Assembly (NCBI GenBank): GCA_036702975.1
Contig: DATNPX010000003.1
Coordinates: 33,717 to 97,716, forward strand
Direction of reading: 5' to 3'
DNA from: DATNPX01 sp036702975
Lineage (GTDB): Bacteria; Cyanobacteriota; Vampirovibrionia; Obscuribacterales; Obscuribacteraceae
DNA length: 64,000 nt
Every line of letters begins with the position of its first letter. The stretch's first letter is position 1. Positions 60,152 to 64,000 of this stretch are shown in pieces. The notes beneath the pieces were generated by a model. It did not search any database. It had not been told where the DNA came from and saw only the letters and a program-made list of their open reading frames with translations. The translations under genes and the position numbers were made by a program.

Positions 60152-61930
60152 TCATCCTATCGACACGTCTGTCCGCTCGATCGATATTTGTCGCAATTCT
60201 TGCGTCAGATTCATCGAGCAGAACTTGGGCCCGCACATCGAGCAAAAATGAGCTTCTTTAGCCGCTTCCGCAGGCAGCGATTGATCGTGATATTGCAGGG
60301 CGGTATCCGGATCAAGAGAAAGATGAAACTGGTCATACCAGCGGAACTCGAAGCGAGCTAGCGACAAAGCGTCGTCTCGTCTTCGTGCGGCAGGATGTCC
60401 TTTGGCAAGGTCGGCGGCATGAGCAGCGATTTTGTATGTAATCACGCCCGTCTTAACGTCTTCTCGATCGGGCAAGCCCAGATGTTCTTTGGGTGTGACA
60501 TAACACAGCATGGCTGTACCGAACCAACCAATCATGGCCGCACCAATCGCGCTGGTTATGTGGTCATAGCCGGGCGCGATATCAGTCGTTAGAGGTCCAA
60601 GAGTATAAAATGGTGCCTCAGAACAGATTTCCATTTGACGGTCCACATTCTCTTTGATCAAATGCATCGGCACGTGTCCTGGACCTTCGATCATCACTTG
60701 CACATCATGCTTCCAGGCTATTTTTGTTAATTCTCCGAGCGTCTCCAACTCAGCAAACTGCGCCCTGTCATTTGCGTCAGCGATCGAGCCGGGGCGCAAT
60801 CCATCACCAAGCGAAAATGCAATGTCATAAGCTTTAGCGATCTCGCAGATTTCCTCAAAGTGAGTATAAATGAAGTTCTCCTGGTGATGCGTAAGACACC
60901 ACTTAGCCATAATGGCGCCACCACGAGAGACGATTCCGGTAATACGGTGATTCGTGTGTTGAATGTGGCGCAGAAGAACTCCAGCATGCAACGTAAAGTA
61001 GTCAACGCCTTGCTCTGCTTGCTCAATTAGAGTTTCACGAAAAAGCTCCCAGGTCAGATTTTCAGCAATATCCCCAACCTTGGCCAGAGCTTGATAGATG
61101 GGCACTGTGCCAATGGGAACTGGCGAATTGCGCAAGACGAAGTCGCGGGTTACGTGAATATCATTGCCGGTAGAAAGGTCCATAACGGTGTCGGCGCCCC
61201 ATTTAATGGACCAACACAATTTTTCTACTTCATCGTTGATGTTTGATGCCACAGCAGAATTGCCGATATTTGCATTTATCTTCGTCAGGAAATTTCGACC
61301 AATTATCATTGGTTCAATTTCGGGATGATTGACGTTCGAGGGGATAATCGCCCGTCCGGCTGCCACTTCTTGACGAACAAACTCAGCGGTGATGCGGCTT
61401 TGAAGATCAGCTCGAAATGGTTCGCCCTTGAGCCGACTGTTGCGCTCGCTGGATTCGTGAGTATCCGAGACTTCTCGCAATTGATTCTCACGAATAGCCA
61501 CAAATTCCATTTCTTTAGTGATGATTCCACGCTTTGCATAATGCATCTGCGTAACATTCGATCCAACTTTAGCTCTTCGCGGAGCCCGTTTCAAAGCTGC
61601 TCGAATAGCCTGCTGCGATTCGATTAATTCGAGAAATTTTGCAGACTCTATATGTCCAGAATAAACTTCGGAGTCGCCGCGTTCTTCAATCCAAGATTGT
61701 CTGATTGGCGGAAGTCCCTGCGTGATGTCAACGGCATAGTCGCAGTCAGTATATGGACCTGAAGTGTCGTAGACGACGACGGGTTCCAAGTTCATGTCCG
61801 ATAGGTGAATCGAGCGCATAGGCACACGCACATCGTGATGCACCGGACTGTTCACATAAATCTTTGAGGATGCCGGAAATGGCTCAATCAAATTGAGCTT
61901 CTTATCTTCAGTAGCCGAAAGTGTTTTCAC
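60152..61930 (-). CDS. thiC: Phosphomethylpyrimidine synthase
   Basis: Radical-SAM enzyme that rearranges AIR to HMP-P. The C-terminal cluster motif CSMCGPKFCSM (C-x2-C-x4-C) is intact, and KWGADTVMDLSTG, GTVPIYQALAKVG, GGAIMAKWCLTHH, VMIEGPGHVPMH and SEAPFYTLGPLTTDIAPGYD are family signatures. The start is GTG 61930 with GAGGAG 6-7 nt upstream. Length 592 is normal. It is the first gene of the operon and is controlled by the TPP riboswitch. A degenerate fragment of a second thiC lies at 63237-63655. Confidence 0.97.
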   Translation of the reverse strand: MKTLSATEDKKLNLIEPFPASSKIYVNSPVHHDVRVPMRSIHLSDMNLEPVVVYDTSGPYTDCDYAVDITQGLPPIRQSWIEERGDSEVYSGHIESAKFLELIESQQAIRAALKRAPRRAKVGSNVTQMHYAKRGIITKEMEFVAIRENQLREVSDTHESSERNSRLKGEPFRADLQSRITAEFVRQEVAAGRAIIPSNVNHPEIEPMIIGRNFLTKINANIGNSAVASNINDEVEKLCWSIKWGADTVMDLSTGNDIHVTRDFVLRNSPVPIGTVPIYQALAKVGDIAENLTWELFRETLIEQAEQGVDYFTLHAGVLLRHIQHTNHRITGIVSRGGAIMAKWCLTHHQENFIYTHFEEICEIAKAYDIAFSLGDGLRPGSIADANDRAQFAELETLGELTKIAWKHDVQVMIEGPGHVPMHLIKENVDRQMEICSEAPFYTLGPLTTDIAPGYDHITSAIGAAMIGWFGTAMLCYVTPKEHLGLPDREDVKTGVITYKIAAHAADLAKGHPAARRRDDALSLARFEFRWYDQFHLSLDPDTALQYHDQSLPAEAAKEAHFCSMCGPKFCSMNLTQELRQISIERTDVSIG

Positions 61931-61971
61931 AGTATGCTCCTCGGTGCGCGGAAGAGCATGCAGACAAAATG

Positions 61972-62058
61972 TCTAAGCTCCCTCCGCTGGTTCTAACCAG
62001 GTCAGGTTCGAAGGGTTGAACACAGTTTGTTCTCTCAGCCGTTCGTCGGCACCCCTGC
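61972..62058 (-). ncRNA. TPP riboswitch (THI element)
   Basis: On the minus strand the leader contains the conserved blocks GGGGTGCC (5' side), GCTGAGA, ACCCTTCGAACCTGA, CTGGTTAG and CAGCGGAGGGA, in the right order for the five-way THI fold. It ends 42 nt before the thiC GTG. Binding of thiamine pyrophosphate should repress the operon. No U-tract terminator is clear, so control is probably at translation through the GAGGAG. Confidence 0.95.
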
Positions 62059-62068
62059 TTTGCGTAAA

Positions 62069-62096
62069 AGAGTAGCACACAGATTCGCAAATTCAA
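62069..62096 (-). promoter_or_regulatory. Probable thi operon promoter
   Basis: TTGAAT (62091-62096) and TACTCT (62069-62074) with a 16-bp spacer on the minus strand; the start site would fall near 62062, just before the riboswitch. Confidence 0.5.
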
Positions 62097-62142
62097 CTCA
62101 GTAATTTTTGTGAAATTGTTTGAACTGATAAAGCGTATTCTT

Positions 62143-62149
62143 TTCCACA
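62143..62149 (+). promoter_or_regulatory. TTCCAYR box, copy 20
   Basis: CTTTTCCACAGCAATTCC, 68 nt before ATG 62218. Confidence 0.4.
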
Positions 62150-62217
62150 GCAATTCCAACAAAAGTCGATAACTTCGTGCCAACGGTAAAAATGCATGTT
62201 TGGCGGAGGTTAATAGT

Positions 62218-63120
62218 ATGCTCGAAGCTGAAAACATGAATCCAAAAGAGTCTGTAAACAAAGGTCAAAATTCCACAGTGTTTAACGACCTTTTCAAAGA
62301 CGGTGACCCCAACAGCATCTTCATCAAGGCGGGCATCAAGACGGTAGCTGACGAAACGATGAAACTCTTTGGCGAAGTCAACATCTTCGATACGCAGCAA
62401 GCCAATCAAGTAAGCCCGAGATTTGCAGACGATGCAGCTTTCAACGCTGCAGAATACATAATTCAACAAATCAAAGACACATCAGCGCTTGACGGAGCTG
62501 CTGCCGCTTCCGCTCAGCAAGATATCGATGGAGAGATCAAAGGTCTGAGCACACTACCGGATTCGATGTTTAACTTTAACCAATTCTATGTAGGCTTGGA
62601 GATGAACATAAGTGATCAAAGCGCCGCGCCCGCGCTATCGAAGTTGGACAAAAATAACGTGATCCGAGACGAACTGGATAAGGACTACCTGGACAAACAA
62701 GGAAGCAACAAGGCAGACGATATTCACAAGAGTGTGAACGCCATCGTTGCACAAGTGGTGGCATTGTCGCAAGAACCGATGTGCCCTACTGATAACGCAT
62801 TGGCTCCAATCTACGAAGCCGCAAAAGAAGATATGAGCAAATTGACCAGGGCAGAACAATACGTTTACGCCTTCAACCTTTCCTACGAACTGCAATCTCG
62901 TACCAATCTCGATCCACTATTGGACACCCCTACAAGCAAAATCGGCAAATTTCTCTATTTCGGAATTTTTGATGTGAAACCGACCGATTACGAGTCTCCT
63001 GTCCAATCGACATTTGGTTATGACACTTCCACGCTGAACGAGCAAACCATAAAAGACGTTATGAAGTTGCTTGATCAGCAAAAGCCGCCAGAGCCGTTAG
63101 AGCCGTCTGATGTGAAGTGA
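62218..63120 (+). CDS. Hypothetical protein, 300 aa
   Basis: GGAGG lies 6-8 nt before ATG 62218. The product is soluble, acidic and helical, rich in Asp, Asn, Ala and Gln (DAAFNAAEYIIQQIKDTSAL, LDKNNVIRDELDKDYLDKQG), with no signal peptide. In composition and size it resembles the product of 12109-13038, but I could not align the two. The end is Pro/Glu-rich (KPPEPLEPSDVK). It is divergent from thiC and closed by a terminator. Family unknown. Confidence 0.75.
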   Translation: MLEAENMNPKESVNKGQNSTVFNDLFKDGDPNSIFIKAGIKTVADETMKLFGEVNIFDTQQANQVSPRFADDAAFNAAEYIIQQIKDTSALDGAAAASAQQDIDGEIKGLSTLPDSMFNFNQFYVGLEMNISDQSAAPALSKLDKNNVIRDELDKDYLDKQGSNKADDIHKSVNAIVAQVVALSQEPMCPTDNALAPIYEAAKEDMSKLTRAEQYVYAFNLSYELQSRTNLDPLLDTPTSKIGKFLYFGIFDVKPTDYESPVQSTFGYDTSTLNEQTIKDVMKLLDQQKPPEPLEPSDVK

Positions 63121-63166
63121 TTCATATCTAAGCAGGCTCTGAAGCGACGAACGTCAAATGAATAGT

Positions 63167-63204
63167 CCTGGCAGTGCTCCACTCTTAGTACTGCCAGGCT
63201 TTTG
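63167..63204 (+). terminator. Intrinsic terminator
   Basis: CCTGGCAGT (63167-63175) pairs with ACTGCCAGG (63190-63198), followed by CTTTTG, about 46 nt past the stop at 63120. Confidence 0.8.
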
Positions 63205-63236
63205 TTACATAGTGGAGGGTAAACATCGAGCTTGCA

Positions 63237-63655
63237 TGCGATGCGGAACTTCGAGCGCCAGAAGCAACTGGTCTTCGAAGTTTAACATCGTCTCGATCAG
63301 GCAACTCAAGATGCTCTTTAGGTGTATCAGTAGTCAGAGGTCCCAATGTACAAAATGGTGCCTCTGAACTTCCATCTGCCGGTCGACATTCTCCATTATC
63401 AAATGTATGAGCACGTGACCGGAACCTTCGATCACCGCTTGCACATCATATATCCACGCCAATTTTCCTCAGCGCGCCAAGCGAGTCCAACTCGGCAAAC
63501 TAAGCTTTGTCGCTGGCATCTGCAATCGAGCCAGGGGCAAGGCCTCACCTGTTGCAAAGGAAAAAAACGTATAAGCTTTCGCCACTTCAGAATGACTGTA
63601 AATAAAGCTTTCATGGTGATGAGCAAGGCACCACTTCACCATGATGGCACTACAA
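63237..63655 (-). pseudogene. thiC: Degenerate thiC fragment
   Basis: It aligns with thiC in the same orientation. The shared blocks include CATGATGGCAC against CATAATGGCGC at its right end and TCTCGATCAGGCAA against TCTCGATCGGGCAA near 63291. In translation KWCLAHHHESFIYSH matches KWCLTHHQENFIYTH of thiC. Relative to thiC it lacks about 85 bp (60499-60583) and shorter pieces on the left side, and it has frameshifts. Both the substrate-barrel start and the Cys cluster are missing. It is non-functional. Origin by old duplication or by loss of an acquired thiC; the divergence is too high for a recent copy. Confidence 0.9.
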
Positions 63656-63865
63656 GGGACACTATACTTACCGTGGAATTGAATCAATCGCTACATAATT
63701 TGGTCATCAACAATTACGAAACAACACGCACATACCGATTTGGCATGTGCGTGCTTGCAAGTTTAAAAAAATCCTCAGGACCGCAATTTAAAACAATCGC
63801 AGATCTCTATTCGTGGATCGGCGGCACAGAGGGTTCTTGAATTGGCTTATCTACGGCAAAAGAGG

Positions 63866-64000
63866 TGGACCCCAAAAACTGGGCCACTAGCTAAGTGAGG
63901 CTTCTGCTCCTAAAGTAGACACATGCTTGAAAGGAGCATCACTTGAAAAGTACTCGAAGAAAACATAGTCCGGAGTTCAAAGCAAAGGTAGCAATGGCCG
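63866..64000 (+). mobile_element. IS3-family element, left end (continues beyond window)
   Basis: The terminal sequence TGGACCCCAAAAACTGGGCC at 63866 is typical of the inverted repeat of IS3-family elements. An OrfA start follows 77 bp in. The right end and any target duplication are outside the window. Confidence 0.85.
63943..64000 (+). CDS. IS3-family transposase OrfA, N-terminal fragment
   Basis: TTG 63943 has AGGAG 7 nt upstream and opens MKSTRRKHSPEFKAKVAMA, the conserved start of IS3-family OrfA, which has a helix-turn-helix that binds the element ends. OrfA and OrfB normally give a fused transposase by frameshift. Only 19 codons lie in the window, so intactness cannot be judged. Confidence 0.9.
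   Translation, partial: MKSTRRKHSPEFKAKVAMA

Larger units (their letters stand above)
63121..63865. other. Non-coding stretch with thiC remnant
   Basis: Apart from a terminator and the thiC remnant, the segment 63656-63865 contains a perfect 9-bp hairpin (CACGCACAT at 63725-63733, ATGTGCGTG at 63745-63753). An open frame ending at 63840 (with TIADLYSWIGG near its end) has no convincing start and may be a gene remnant. Confidence 0.5.

Noticed and set aside
55536..62149. TTTTCCACA at 55536 and 62141 resembles a DnaA box
   Set aside because: Only isolated copies, without an AT-rich unwinding region or dnaA/dnaN genes; they fit the TTCCACA series or chance better.
63346..63840. 164-codon plus-strand frame near the right end
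   Set aside because: Most of it is antisense to the thiC remnant; the last ~50 codons have no start or recognised domain.
1..64000. tRNA, rRNA or other structural RNA genes
   Set aside because: No cloverleaf-type or rRNA-like sequence was noticed on either strand; only the TPP element is a convincing RNA.

Overview
The window is about 47% GC, uses the bacterial code with frequent GTG/TTG starts, and has many short leaders carrying a GAAAGG-type ribosome binding site. No rRNA, tRNA or universal phylogenetic marker is present, so the host cannot be fixed from sequence alone. The mix of very large hypothetical proteins with YD/RHS-like strand repeats, a polytopic VirB6/TrbL-like protein, TadE/TadG-like pilus proteins, several OmpR-type regulators and a TPP-controlled thi operon resembles genomes of the Obscuribacterales (Candidatus Melainabacteria/Vampirovibrionia). 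That assignment is an inference. No CRISPR array was seen.

Layout. 1-566: start of a YD-repeat-like hypothetical gene that runs off the left edge. 838-6968: eight minus-strand unknown genes in a row, including a polytopic membrane protein with an acidic tail. 7805-10426: a mannitol-dehydrogenase-family oxidoreductase and a HAD phosphatase. 10513-11352: two tiny paralogous proteins in convergent orientation. 12109-20954: secreted-type or effector-type proteins, including a HExxH protein, a TPR protein and a 927-residue protein joining a phage-type lysozyme domain to a C39-like cysteine peptidase. 20973-25823: signalling block with two OmpR-type regulators, a CheY-like receiver and an Hpt-REC-REC-GGDEF protein. 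26265-41023: a 2454-residue giant with a proline-rich octapeptide array, a related 729-residue protein, a 1365-residue VirB6/TrbL-like membrane protein and a small protein paralogous to the one at 17331. 41402-50772: further unknowns, a soluble histidine kinase, a Sel1-repeat protein and a fourth regulator. 50943-56217: TadG-like VWA protein and two TadE-like proteins. 56385-62058: complete thiC-thiO-thiS-thiG-thiDE operon behind a TPP riboswitch. 62218-63120: one more unknown. 63237-63655: degenerate thiC remnant. 63866-64000: left end of an IS3-family element.

How it may work together. Many of the unknown genes, but not the thi or polyol genes, carry a TTCCACA-like heptamer facing the gene, usually 32-92 nt ahead of the start codon. 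The same group contains the YD-like giants, the lysozyme/C39 protein, the TadG gene, the soluble kinase and one OmpR regulator. I read the window as a possible co-regulated cell-surface or cell-contact system (pilus-like proteins, a T4SS-like channel and large exported or effector-like proteins) interrupted by ordinary metabolic cassettes. The shared box is seen in the sequence; the common function is inference.
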